Below are positions 55,801 to 58,175 of a stretch of 64,000 nt of DNA, one piece after another. The translations under genes and the position numbers were made by a program. The stretch's first letter is position 1; the number at the start of each line of letters is the position of its first letter. The notes under the pieces were generated by a model. The model made no database searches. It was given only the letters and a program-made list of their open reading frames with translations, and had not been told where the DNA came from. The stretch comes from Isosphaeraceae bacterium EP7 (GTDB taxonomy: Bacteria > Planctomycetota > Planctomycetia > Isosphaerales > Isosphaeraceae), in NCBI GenBank assembly GCA_038400315.1, contig CP151667.1, forward strand, positions 2,553,174-2,617,173. The letters are read 5' to 3'.

Positions 55801-56514
55801 ACTCCCCGGGATCGGCGTGGCCACGAGGTCGATCTTGTCTCCGACGCCGAACCGGCCAAGGTCAAAGTGATCGACATCCCCATCGCGGAGGATCGCCCCC
55901 GAGGCCCGACCCGAGGCTCGGCCAGCCCCCGCCTTCGTCAGCTCGATCCGGGAAGGCCCGTAGACATAGTCATTGGACTCGACCTCGGAGAGGACGCCCC
56001 GGCCGACATCGACGCGGAGCGAGTACTGATCGAGACTGTCGCCATACGTCCTCGCCCGGACCAGGTACGTTCCATCCGCGGCCGCAACAACGTTGGCGAG
56101 CGTAGGGATGCCGCCGTAGTAGTCGTAGACCTGCCCCAGCGACGTCAGGTTTGGATCCAGGAGCTCGAGAATGACCGATTGCCCGTAAAGGCCCCCCTCG
56201 GCCGCCACGGTGAGCCGGTCCCCCGCCTTCGCGCTGATGCTCCAGTAATCCTGGTCGCTGTAGGGGGTGATCGCCCCCCGGCCAGCCGCCGAGAAGAAGC
56301 CGGACCCGGGAATGGGCTCGGTCGCCACGAGTGGAGTCGCCTGGATGGGGAGGTCGTTCGGCTCGAGCTCCTGGGTGAGCGAGAGCATCATCAGCTGCTC
56401 AAGGCGCTCGACGCCGGGGTGCGAGACCCGGGGAGCTCGCCGGGGTGCCTTCCCCTTCCGGCCCGATGACGACTTCTGGTTGAGGCCCTTGCCCAATCCG
56501 ATGGATCGCGACAT
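25891..56514 (-). CDS. Giant mosaic surface protein, about 10,207 residues
   Basis: One uninterrupted frame of 30.6 kb. I prefer ATG at 56514 (MSRSIGLGKG), with ATG at 56559 as the alternative. The N-terminus is basic and carries VERLEQLMML, like a degenerate LEPR-XLL. Approximate residues: 48-2795 PPC and SbsA-like Ig modules (ELEPNDLP, RAGLEAPAFERRF) with a LamG domain at 700-910; 2797-4844 sixteen CARDB domains (each opening like PDLKVTDL); 4940-5040 IPT/TIG; 5730-5970 propeller-like; 6205-7060 He_PIG/cadherin-like repeats; 7252-7540 RHS-like segment (YGYDAGGNLISA); 7639-7702 dockerin-like EF hands (GDVNGDGMVD); 8320-8670 YncE-like propeller; 8886-9090 alpha/beta hydrolase with GHSRG; about 9933 HELGHNLGLFDEYN metalloprotease motif. 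Probably exported, over 1 MDa, for binding or degrading macromolecules; the role is inferred. Confidence 0.85.
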   Translation of the reverse strand: MSRSIGLGKGLNQKSSSGRKGKAPRRAPRVSHPGVERLEQLMMLSLTQELEPNDLPIQATPLVATEPIPGSGFFSAAGRGAITPYSDQDYWSISAKAGDRLTVAAEGGLYGQSVILELLDPNLTSLGQVYDYYGGIPTLANVVAAADGTYLVRARTYGDSLDQYSLRVDVGRGVLSEVESNDYVYGPSRIELTKAGAGRASGRASGAILRDGDVDHFDLGRFGVGDKIDLVATPIPGSSLATRVELIRTSTGQVVASTVGASHAVFTVAAADQYLARVSATTEAGPAEAGIFAQYLLSVEVADVTAPALLGSSLPGEGASVVEAVDSFKLTYSEELLISSATPANLALTWAGADGSFGTGDDRAIALVPTMAAGNQVIATIVGGPLQPGSYRLLTSGLTDRAGLEAPAFERRFSVKAPEGGKIEGEGNDTAAGATPLVPTESPTGSGFFSMYGIGSLGVGGDVDFWRFEAKAGDWIGVAGEGGTYSNSLVFELRDSAGTLLVQADDYYGFPASRPRSAFQATIDGTYYLRARTYYNTPGIITSAPYALRVDLSRGFSAEQESNDSSLQASPIRLTPAGNQRATGSVSGSIVTSSDVDFYRLGQLRTGDAIDLSLAFPSFSTLDAMIRLIGPDGAVVAQAVGSNHATFTATADGSYQVRVAANTTSTAGLRSTYLLRVAIADGSAPAIAGTSLPADGAGSALTFDGIDDQVLVADPPVRSLDPGEQATIEAWVKFSALPDGTIAALVGKDEGPDAAKDSWVFGFARASGTSAGSTVFRIRTEIGDDVTLSSSSWTPSLDSWYHLALVKSGETYRFYRDGQENGTATSTVAVPRVEGPLRIGRAEGASPWAGQVDALRIWSRARTAAEVRDRRTLPVSGAEAGLVGAWNFDAGTGNVVADATPNHFDGTINLGAEAAGRSPWTVSTAPLAGPGVVASAVDRITLTYNEELLASLLGGAQFVLTSAGADGLLGTGDDASIPIAASLDGASASLAIATSPLQPGLYRLRASGLTDRAGRVAQPYEGRFSVAAPPGGTIERLGNDTPAGASPLVAVELAPGSGISSALGVGSIANAADLDHWSFDAEAGDRVTIRLEGDGSSGYFTIALLSISGSVLTSTSGSAAEVANFKIPTPGTFLVRVSGGQGRYRLRLDLARPVRGAQLEQESNDSQASATPITNFEAYRGGLQARVAGAFPTGISSVDMFKLDVPAVGGAVSLNLVLPPWSSLSPGDVRLSILEVGGTTPIASGTSGALSFVATNATYYVKVEGLARLGMQAQYLLNVLLADGTAPTLVSTTLPPDGTGVPSFRQFTLTFSELMAPSTLNDGSLVELRAAGSDDQFDTADDILYTLIPSETTAPSASVTYTVGNLPVLPGKLRLKVSSGLTDRAGNPVASSVLTREFRVLSPAESGFQREVEPNNTASNATPLTLTTGPADLRWGAGQGFLTAGDVDVWKFTGKAGERLAIAAEAPDSATVGFYTTYVDFYVYDGNGSYLAQFSASPSGSLYSPLALPADGEYTIRAQPGYYGYSGEYRFRASLVAAPLQAEGDAQLVADVAAKRLSMTVAGAITEEYEEDQFEVGLLNAGQAITLTLSRPSASPLVASLAIVREDDGQEVAAAGPGEGSLAFTVPAGEDGRYILVVRAGDGTWGLLSQYLLSISITDRVAPVVSAPGLPAPGQATSRLVGSVGLSFSEEMDPAAVNDPSNVELRSAGPDGSFGTGDDVVIALSASPPYTGGTSASFAPARPLAPGSYRLTAKAGLRDRVGNPLAAPLVREFRVEALAGFTAEAEPNESTATATALPFASLSTGLRQGLGRGHLSAGDVDVWKFTGKAGERLAIAAEAPDSAAVSFYTTYVDFYVYDGNGSYLAQFSASPSGSLYSPLALPADGEYTIRAQPGYYGYSGEYRFRASLVAAPLQAEGDAQLVADVAAKRLSMTVAGAITEEYEEDQFEVGLLNAGQAITLTLSRPSASPLVASLAIVREDDGQEVAAAGPGEGSLAFTVPAGEDGRYILVVRAGDGTWGLLSQYLLSISITDRVAPVVSAPGLPAPGQATSRLVGSVGLSFSEEMDPAAVNDPSNVELRSAGPDGSFGTGDDVVIALSASPPYTGGTSASFAPARPLAPGSYRLTAKAGLRDRVGNPLAAPLVREFRVEALAGFTAEAEPNESTATATALPFASLSTGLRQGLGRGHLSAGDVDVWKFTGKAGERLAVSAEAPDSAAVSFYTTYVDFYVYDGNGSYLRQFSASRSGSLSSPLVLPADGEYTIRAQPGYYGYSGEYRFRASLVAAPLQAEGDVKLVADSSTRTLNATIVGSFNNEYESDTISLGILNAGQVITLTLAKPAGSGLSALLTILQIEGFSQTQVASSASGVTTLTYTVPASATPRSYSASLQRSGGTFGLLSQYLLSISVTDRVAPTVSLSNLPEPGGTTSRLVGSVGLSFSEEMDPAAVNDPSNVELRSAGPDGSFGTGDDVVIALSASPPYTGGTSASFAPARPLAPGSYRLTAKAGLRDRVGNPLAAPLVREFRVEALAGFTAEAEPNESAGTATVLPLTTTFTGLSSGAGRGYIIAGDLDTWKFVGKAGDQATIVAEAIDSVTQSFSTTSVNLSLLGPDGRLIASFSAYKNPSQLAPVSLPSDGTYTIQLSQGYYGYQGEYRFRASLASAPLTLAVDPGDSLTQSTALPLQTSGNTRLASTAGVILLPGDIDTYALGRIEAGQTVSLAVRTPAGSGLVPAVSLYDAASGYLVEELGGLSGDALARVRITRSGTYFAVVWGRDGTGGLTALYVLDVVVSPSGAATVPNLVVSSVELPTTAAPKSGEAVTFTYTVTNSGNLATAGGWSDRVVLSKNAIYGDADDIPLGQFARSGSLAVGASRTESSSLTLPDGIEGDYYLLVAADAFNEVNEFFNEGDNTRASARTFHITRSPYADLVVEGVSGSSADSSGRLTLSWRTFNRGSSVASEGWRERIIVRRADNNGLVSSTTRNVEGGLAVGASRAGSLELSLQLGVRYTVEITTDLDDRLYEFNAQGHEAAEGNNLVQAEIVPSQAARPDLAVETFTASASSVIGDPAEVTLTWTVKNGGGAAPGVSRWLDRIVLVRDGSTPGPEVAIIEVERSGALGAGQSYTVSRTVTLPGGLDGTYRLILRVDASGTLDEGTGEGNNLSDGVILGVTPRSLADLVVNSVSPPGTAASGRAVSVSWVVGNRGTASARASSWVDRIVLSADAVLDPSDVELGRVARTSALAAGGSYTGSGSFVLPEGISGSYHIFVIADAEDAIDEGNSEGNNAGRTVSPIAVTLTPPPDLKIESISVPASAQPDETIRVRWTGTNAGPGAAAGPWVDRLYLSTDGRVEGATLLAAVARSGSLASAAQYQAFADVVIPRVTAGGYRLLVVADADGQVYEHSGESNNSLHVPLAIRNADLKPTTITGPAIAVAGDEIVVHWAVSSQGGAPALGTWVDRVYLSSDATVDDGDMLLVEVDHTGPQVAGSSYEVTRTVTLPRTLVGGTYRFLVVADAGDQIYEPGAESNVAASSQTRIAASPFADLVTSAVTAPPLTIGDPVRVTVGWTVTNQGTGPSGAVPWVDVVIASKDTVVGNGDDIVLGRFERPSALSVGESYAASETFRLPPGFQGRYTLFVKADANNAVDEFDYEGNNAGRAPGFFDVVPSPYADLIVGQVEPSASGQSGKSLTIRWTVANQGIGLTSTPSWRDSVYLTTDPTGQTGLISLGSFDHSGHLAVGASYERTATAVLPHGISGTYYVVVATGGPYEFEYTQNNTRVGGPIEVTLTPPPDLTVTDIIAPADVVSGSKIDVTWTVRNAGPGDAIGTWTDTLSLRRVDGTGAIPLGSFSFGGGLQAGRTYSRSEQFTLPENIQGLYRLEVTTNSGLSLYEHGASGNNTTADDATTLVRLAPHPDLQVSSVTAPGRVQAGGTVSLEFVVINQGTVPTTAPRWSDSVYFSLDGVISGDDILIGTMENGSALLPSETYRTKTPGLVVPKRYRGPAFLIVRADSGAAVNEFPNEDNNVFVQEIYVDPLPPSDLVISDVVVPSQAFDGSEIEVRFRVTNRGANPTYEANWTDTIWLAVNKVRPDPRKFKTDDNVQYDMVVGQVAHSGRLGVGESYEQVVRITLPRRVSGELYITPWADTYDVELEDTFSNVINTDDPNELDNNNYKARAIKVLLTPPPDLVVTTVTPQAQAVGGDSFTVRWAVANQGRNETEEGSWYDAVYLSDFPDLTTPNAERWYLGSIQHTGKLGVGQSYAAEATFALTPVAAGKYVIVVTGAGVWEGPYGNNNVSHGSTSVVRRDPADLLVESIRTEPVSYSGEETTVSWTVKNAGAETWSGTRYWTDYVYLSPDDTFIPGRATHIGSVIRGNQPTLGAGESYTQSAQFTLPAGIGGEYYIYVITDPNGSNGERGGYNDISRDSFISRGYEDASNNLGMAPLPVVYREPDLKVTDLIAPGGTPLSGDRVRVAWTVTNIGTRDTRQLEWIDRVYLSRDASLDSGDQLLGSWIRSVGLAKGASYDASLDVDLPDGIEGDFYLLVFVDSNITGPVPPADPSLRYEYGISVGMARVPEFADEGNNITASAQPIELRTPPDLLVTAVSAPEHTLIGQAFEVTYTVRNAGAGDTPPKQSSWDDLIYLSRDAFLDLDSDRYLGSIRHTGGLASGGSYTETLTFRAPRDLAGPFYVFVYTDASRGRARGVVFELDKEGNNASPSPRPMILDVPPPSDLQVDTIRLPGSARSGEVVDVTWTVFNRGDFQAEGSWTDAVYLSEDAVWDVNDRLLGRVSHSGTLLSGGSYEAALRATLPPARPGQYRIIVRPDIFNEVYEGTNESNNRTASADPLNVTVDELHLNIPLETTLSTGDERLYKVVVGLGQTLRVTLTTPAQNAANELFLRYGDVPDGITYDASYQGPLAPNQTVIIPLTRPGTYYILVRGHSEPAPSTPTTLLAEVLPLSITAVSPDAGGDSRWVTTTILGAQFQPNAIVKLIRPGFAEYEPTRYEVVDSTKIIATFDLRDAPHGLYDIRVVNPNGDTAVSPYRYLVETAMETDVRIGLGGPRVLAPGQTGTYGFSLESVSNVDAPYVYFAFGVPELGINPNLGLRYLDFFQNLAGGPGSADLGDVPWASLNSTINTGGYNLAPGYAFDLYARSYAGRTFNTVIYPGLLERLAEDPEFLEEFALEPEKVAFQFHLVATATALTRDEFIARQTADALRLREKILADPAANRTLVLLAADSDTWTTAFLSALEEVGLLRPVDQAPPIRTDPRLVSLVATLSSGLLIGPAGDPIRSEGDLVKFFEQVREWYGNDPNLLGPITSTDPLISPAQPIDEFDLNLSHPTHFESFNVYVPFGDLQLDIPPGNPPVPPDFASYFSTAGSSTPLATLTGPIGYGANGFVPASQALPYTIRFENPAQSATSANEIRIVTKLDDDLDPRSFRLGDLRIGDIEVHIPSGRGIFQGDFDFIRTKGFILRVSAGLDVQSNTATWLIQAIDPETGEVLEDVDAGLLRPNDAKGSGSGFVGYTAVPKAGIATGTEIRAEARVLLDNAPPQDTNVLVALVDGAAPRTTVIVEAIVEGGSDYQVRWSSVDEASGSGVRHATVYVSEDGGEYRIWLRQTTATEAIYQGRAGHEYRFLVLATDQAGNREKPDAGVQAPDDGSGANLGALPSVPETTEFDPGPPAPIGQPSSNPLYLEAERAIPAAVPGTRPSGFTELIRPFVGASFATGIAQSHAGIGPMAIVELPDRSVILSGGPGRNLLFRLSAAGGQVGEAFATLPLPIFDLALDANGGLWATTGGGPLLRLDPDTGAILGRFGDGLTQALAIQPGTGTIFVSSGKGIETFDPATSTFRHLSDVRVGSLAFAPDGSLWAASWPSRGNVLRFDLTASRVRPELMLELKTQVDSIAFGKAGTHLAGLLFVSNNAGPRAGVGSELIMVDLASLRRVAVARGGTRGDVVRTTSDGRVLISQTGQVDVLSPVMAPRVASTNPPTGGVVPLPMGSVSVTFDRDMFVGTATDPRSVLNPANYRLVGASGGAVTIRSVAYDRGSRTASLVFDSLAPDTYVLRVLTSLRSVEDLPLAEEYAGTFRAVNDFSTMVAVKLSRGRADAAHKTITYDVTVTNNSTSNLQPAIWLSLEGLNPLDVEPVSSGAVYRDGAWWIDLSTQVLGGLLGPGQTTSPRSITFSNPSGGRLSWKSGVLALPFPEAAPTFLSAPALTAQVGQPYDYQASAAGAAGTKLGYLLVSGPDGMTVDSATGRVRWLPTVASPIAATVVLQVYDSKGRSATQEFTIDVSGTNLAPVVAALPDKIEGREGMPLEIALQATDPEGDLLTYWAENLPPGAVFDPMQRALIWTPGFDAAGTYPDVRLIVGDGIHRVVRSTTLVIAPTNQAPTLVRPADRTILEGDRLRIAMIADDTEGDAVVYHSSMLPAGATLNPLTGVLEWTPGYFQHGTYQIPVTVTDGSLSTTREFNVTVLNANAAPSFDDLSGWQVREGQVLRFRAFAADPDNPGHIPQDRLPDGTLTPLEGTSSLVAYTVTGLPQGAAFDPATGMITWLPGYSAAGSYSITISARDDGDGTGMPLTTTVVVPITVLNTNRPPVFAPIANVSVDRGGVLDVPIRVIDPDGNPVAIAAAGLPGFGLPPFAAFVDRGDGTALLRFAPGTGHRGNYTITLRTTDEGDGDGAWAALSAEQTFIVTVVSPNDPPSLGHVGDTVAVIGQELRLALFARDLDEESLTFEADGLPAGARIEPSSIYGEATLIWTPNQGQAGIYDVTVRVLDGGNGDPASSVSASRTFRLVARASNAAPTLAAVGDVTVAEGTPLVLDLSAADPDGDRLTYSARNLPAGARLDAVTGRLSWAPNLFQAGIYAGIVVTASDGHGTASQTFRVEVTNTNQAPTLTPLAPQSGREGTPLQFTLVATDPDADPLTYSVASSLPDGARFDARTGRFLWTPGFEQAGDYLLAFRALDPDGLTSMVDVMLFIDNVNRAPSLDASHHSATLGEWLEFDLVAADADAGTTLTFAAQGLPQGAMLDPATGHVRWRPGAGQAGDTLVTFSATDGEATASRTVLLRASIAPPKPQVHIELTPSFPVVPGQRVLVHAIAGSLAQIVGLTLTVDGVPVPIDAQGRAEVVAGRFGRLILHATATDADGLIGTAEAVLKVRDPNDLASPDVALSPTLQGLKITAPTDLIGRAFDTNLDEWTLELAPLGSDTFLRIAGGHDSRSDGVLARLDPGSLANGFYRLRLTAADIGGRSKTADVTVEISGASKPAQFLHSETDLAVTLGGTGLSLVRAYDSLDAGRPGSFGPGWRLSNVEFNLQAGVEPTGREALGVYTPFRAGTRVYLTVPDGRRLGFTFTPKSSTVSGLTYYVPSFTPDAGNDYRLDASPAILTRVGDRFYEIKTARPYHPAAPEFNAEAYTLRAPDGTAYQLDADGTAREINLPGGQTFLVSDAGIADAATGEAVQFVHDEAGRIVSIVAPNGTRLIYGYDAGGNLISARNIATGRSGRYGYAPGSHLLNLVNASTASEGKVVVYGPVRQVQPLTADLGGSGQYLSSTTSGTLAAGATARFAFGVRPSELRATADGRILIGIEITTPTGSGLRPAVPSIPGLTPLISRVSANSAFALFAIDREGQHLLEVAGLGGTSGGYTLRMFAAGDVNGDGMVDGVDGQLIASAQGTSAGQFGYLVGADTDLDGVIDAADVQILGSNLGFAANRAPAVTAGEVLTHTGLSFSYDAAAKAADPEDDPVFIRVVGADHGVARLEADGKTITFTPDADYSGAASFWYVADDGYGTSTPGIVRVNVSDAPLVRLDITTRELSLDAGGRTTVVLVGDFADQQGVVLPGSYVTFAVSDPGVISVSSSGVVTALANGTSALLVSAKGLQAATAVAVGAPAGEQILLYWFGLDVYPDAVTLATGGSGRQLKITLDGSKDLTSSASGTRYYVSDPRVVEVGPDGLMRGLAAGSATVTVINGPSERLIEVHVEAARTGPAVVGTGGGAVRGADGSLVTIAPGALTSPATVRIEAVSKADLPMALPSFIQFVGAVALDVGDQELLQPAQLAIPVGPGVLPGSKIFVYRAGAVPKGDGTEMPVWFQVEVGVVGTDGFARTTSPPYDGVRIKGTYMWGMAPEATSQVKGRLEFTTGINDGGSSFNLISNMAGGIGVGVSMSLLAGFVMDIPVGSNDMRLVAIPRTGAPVIRDFVIEAQPGATAISVTVPTGVGLMPEADTPRISSIRVDLTSAPGTTRLVITGEAFGARKDELKVHFEMGGADLDFLNQVFYRRGALDITAEIESVSPDGKEIRLVLPHGVTLGVAYITVRRTIKQAILPDLIMTSLKAQVPATSDYSYAAGSKDLLVLDSRTQAPVAQVALSGAGFSKMTAATNDGTRAYVLRSDGTIDVIDTVAFQRIDADPSTPDVIDSIRLPNASPSHIVIDRRDEFAYVTDSITGTIYVIDISPTSRDYNSLDRTIDVGPAPKGLRGIAVSTDGKTLFVAAPARVSYERNAPSEKGRIFVIELGGGLLGLLDKKTAIDVGPSPFGVTSTSDPNAIVFTDYLSDLSGFNVLKKQGGAWGLAGSVQMALGSSEDAFDVNNVRSVVVTPDLKYAFVMGYNAPDMEIPSHNHFEPEDYPAGSNIGIIRDPLGAATLVAATRPIPAGFQYELAISGDGRYLYASMPTIPIAGGGLGAVFVYDVTAIDAAVSDPRNASLMTRYGINDIIDGRVKDAAGNLLHNAAIDLHAAYALQGGTKGADPVYEVYSGANAPLSLGGARGLATPVNVLELLGPVGTGNVLEPLFRWKIEGGRQPVETKLYLSTSPAGEGLFPEDLFELLDLNPNRILNGVSLGITSAGDGVYEYKLPTGRRLTAGQVYYWGVETTTADGYRSRKWYSFRTAPVKLAGPFNGVTIITHGFAAFGNSISDANQFVELGKEIATSAGGGVVLVYNKQNGTWEGGTPKLGEALVLVSDWVAESDIDDSGFSEAAADALFAALVRLDASAGIDGKLFQSALHFIGHSRGTVVTGELIQRFATYFPKNRVDGKAIDIQMTTLDVHDFNQPNLELPVVAQWDNFHEPMVHVWDNVAFADNYYQSLAEDNLIVGSLTPNGRTLSPGADPLHPDKDPKTGDGADLNLLLNGMSGFTRDDAGEIRLSLGAGVGFPLVGPHSRAWRWYAGTTAMDLLQFQSGPDGELVQRRLVDSLVFLASSGFMVRLARYRSVKDAVVKIASDNVKNIVDSLNAKPWYVPAQYASVPDAAPQEGIGVGWFYSRLGGGDDKRPVSGNRLEVYYDNTNSDDPNARVSPLESLVFDTAGTKFAPVQSIFNGDFESGTWYLTEKDRLSSTRFSLADASRLYAMPGWSFHGGFSGTSLDLSDDQVEGKGRLQDTGNNNYAVELSHRFTGNSIVHNWMYIPEMAAGLRFSMNVLEASDLDELRIVITTDDGTMHELNAGDCLNTTVINVSAAGLDTYLLKLPDEVRGKIGTLKFTLRSSAGKVHSKILLDEIFFQQGLNITDDSFEMKDHTVFLAQPGDVSRTFTITNPLGNTGMEITRIEVGANAFIRSIAGLPGGVVTALNDSASHVILAAPVRLAPGQSLTFTVTTELASNYFDTLNDQGAGIAHDQLLWSQIYVSSRPIFVSQTGSQVGKELKDELSVYRLVDAGDEDMNDGKLKFADTLAGHTREVIVSLEGDGCHEVGIQIEGANSKFAASEVSTGLYALGFSSDQEGSYDGIAKFYLRGKQIGAVDLSARATERQTVNLNLDSLRNELTALLLNPEVYFASANPDVYLPWFAPIQDLFTFTGSLQIVDEDWELFLGGLDQSLTGDIYKPFAEEGAISFESGGSNDINYFAFYVPDVGSAALIDQAWSSVIEKVDDLSNADIQLRSDISLASIRFVMDQATNPERGGALADWPGGNIANQVVLGEVLYLFSETFGEFSPASLANLGKFFGYAIGHELGHNLGLFDEYNAAKEPIFTDDLGFMAGGKNATNHVTQAEAATLWMAFDIPEHEIGLDQIKSYLGWYIELYVNQRDTRGTPAHPLPNSAWLQSAPAPVVMSGAFGTSVSMPSVPEVALSPSAAPLEMRLVALGAGSGGGVLDLAADRDLLEPGSAIFAVVAPSGGAAPLIATLAPPSVWPTDPVITPSFAEAASVRKTVPTGPAWRRRIPSAPSSARPVGAGRYQAVRVETASGSMNSDGSVIEAVRPGSRVVERALQSTELLSDIALGWWGL
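49922..52159 (-). repeat. Two near-identical 1,119-base tandem units, in frame
   Basis: Within the giant gene, 49922-51040 and 51041-52159 are almost base-for-base the same: for example 50231-50824 and 51350-51943 translate identically over 197 codons in the opposite frame as well. Each unit encodes 373 residues: a PPC-type domain (AGDVDVWKFTGKAGERLA), a second PPC half and an SbsA-like Ig domain ending VREFRVEALA. Differences cluster near the outer edges. A diverged third unit lies at about 48850-49921, with patches (about 48920-49225 and 49655-49740) that remain nearly identical to the other two. The unit length is a multiple of three, so gain or loss of a copy keeps the frame. Confidence 0.9.
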
Positions 56515-57017
56515 GTTTGTCGATGGCTCCCAGCGAGGTGCAGCGTTCAATCGGATCATCGCGCAGAGGCGCGGGTCATCACGAACCCAGCCATCGGGGA
56601 AATCCCGGAGGGGTGGGCTTGGAGGGGAGAAACTCGTGCCTTCAAGCCTATGGAAGGCCTACTCTTCGCGGACGGGTAGGGGGCCGTCCATGCTTCGAAT
56701 CCCTGGGGGATCGAGAGCATCGAAGATATCGGTGCCGATCGAGATAGAGGGCCAGGCCAGGGCTGTCATAGCCCGGCATTGTGCCTTATCTTTACGGGAT
56801 TCGGACGGTGAGTACTCGCCGGAGACTGCCTGCGAAACGCGGCCACAAACCAGCCGGACTGGATTCTTTCCTGCTTTTGGTCGGGGGCTCCTCGACATGA
56901 GACAGGGGTCTCACTCAAGTCAGTCCGCAGTGATCTTGGACTCGAAAAGTTCCGAAAAAACTCGTCTGCCGGCTTAGAAGCCATATCACAACTGTCTGGC
57001 GGCAAATTGCTCGTAGG
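56515..57017. promoter_or_regulatory. Upstream region of the giant gene, no gene seen
   Basis: About 500 bases lie between the preferred start of the giant gene and a plus-strand transposase remnant. The region must hold the promoter of the giant gene, read leftward. Open frames across it have no recognisable motifs. A small hairpin (gggct-gtcat-agccc, near 56760-56780) is present but too short to interpret. No tRNA or other RNA gene is visible. Confidence 0.4.
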
Positions 57018-57392
57018 GTGAGGCCCGAGTACAACAGCTCCTCGATCGAAAACATCGACGTGATCGAGGCCGAGGACGCCGGCACCCCGCCCCGCCCCGA
57101 GCAGCTGAACTTGGACAGGGGCTACGACGTCTGCCCGTTGCGGATGCGGCCGGTCGGTCGTGGGATCGAGACGATCTTGCCGCATTGCGGGTATCGCAAG
57201 TTGCCGAGGACGCAGGACGTCTGGATGCTGAGTCGACTGAGGAGGCTTTGCGAGGTGGATCAGCCCTTCGCATGACTGAAAAACGACCGTCGTCTGGTGG
57301 TCCGGTACGAGCGGACGCCGCGGATGTACCGGGTATTCTTCCACCTCGCCTGCCTCCTGATCGAGATCCGCAGGTTAAAATTCGGCTTCTAG
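57018..57392 (+). pseudogene. IS4/IS5-superfamily transposase C-terminal remnant
   Basis: The plus strand reads RPEYNSSSIENIDVIEAEDA, LNLDRGYDV and later, in another frame, LKNDRRLVVRYERTPRMYRV and FFHLACLLIEIRRLKFGF before TAG at 57390. These match the middle and end of IS5-superfamily transposases (the LDRGYD motif and the terminal VRYE...FHLACLLI helix). The N-terminal half is absent and the region between the blocks is frameshifted, so this is a dead relic. Confidence 0.7.
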
Positions 57393-58033
57393 AAAGCTCT
57401 CGATTCATCGAGAAAATGCCGCCATTCACGCTCTCGTGTATTTGTTCGAGTGATCTTACGAGGGCGGCTCTGGCGACCGCAAGAATAAATTTCACGATTA
57501 TTCATGCGATCACGTCGCTCGCTGGGCGTGATGAATAGTGTGGCAAGTCCAAATCAACGAGCCTTGATGATTTGGAGATGGAGAATTATTGCGTCGGGGC
57601 CCGCGTTTCAAGCTTCGCACGTCAGTTTGGGGTGCGGTCGGAAAGACGCAGGGAATTGGCCCACAGCGGTCTCCGACCATTCCCAGCCAACAGTGTCGTT
57701 TAGAGGTGAAGACGGCATCGACTCTGACCGAGTTCGTCTCGGCCCGAGAACCTCCAACAGGCCCTCGGGCGGTCTCGGGCTGGAGAATGAGTCGATTGTG
57801 GCCGTCCCCAATGTCATAAAAATCGTTCGCAAGGGGCAGGCTCCACGAGAATCAGCCCTTAGTCCCCCCGTATTCGGCGATCTTGGCCCGGCACCGCAAG
57901 CGAGGCAGGCTGAAATCGCGATCGATGCCGATTCGGGATGCTGGCTTGGCCGATATCCTCCGGTTCTCGGGATTCATCCGCAGGCCAACCTGTCCGGTCG
58001 GCTTTCCTGGCGTCCTACCACCGGGAGGTCGCC
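57393..58033. other. Gene-free stretch between transposon remnants
   Basis: These 641 bases contain no frame with recognisable motifs. The first part is richer in A and T than the window average. The right part should contain the left end of the IS630-type element that follows, but I could not pair it convincingly with a right end. I see no RNA gene, CRISPR unit or terminator here. Confidence 0.4.
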
Positions 58034-58175
58034 ATGCACGTCGAAGCCCACCAGACTGCGGACCAGTTGGCCGACCGCATCCGCGCCGAGCTACACGCTC
58101 GTGTCGCCCGACGACTGATGGCCCTCCACCTGGCGTTGCTCGGCCAGACCGCCGCCCAGGTCGTGCCCCTGGTGC

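Noticed and set aside
56515-58033. tRNA or other structured RNA gene
   Set aside because: I looked for cloverleaf-like arms and conserved T-loop sequence in the gene-free parts and saw none.
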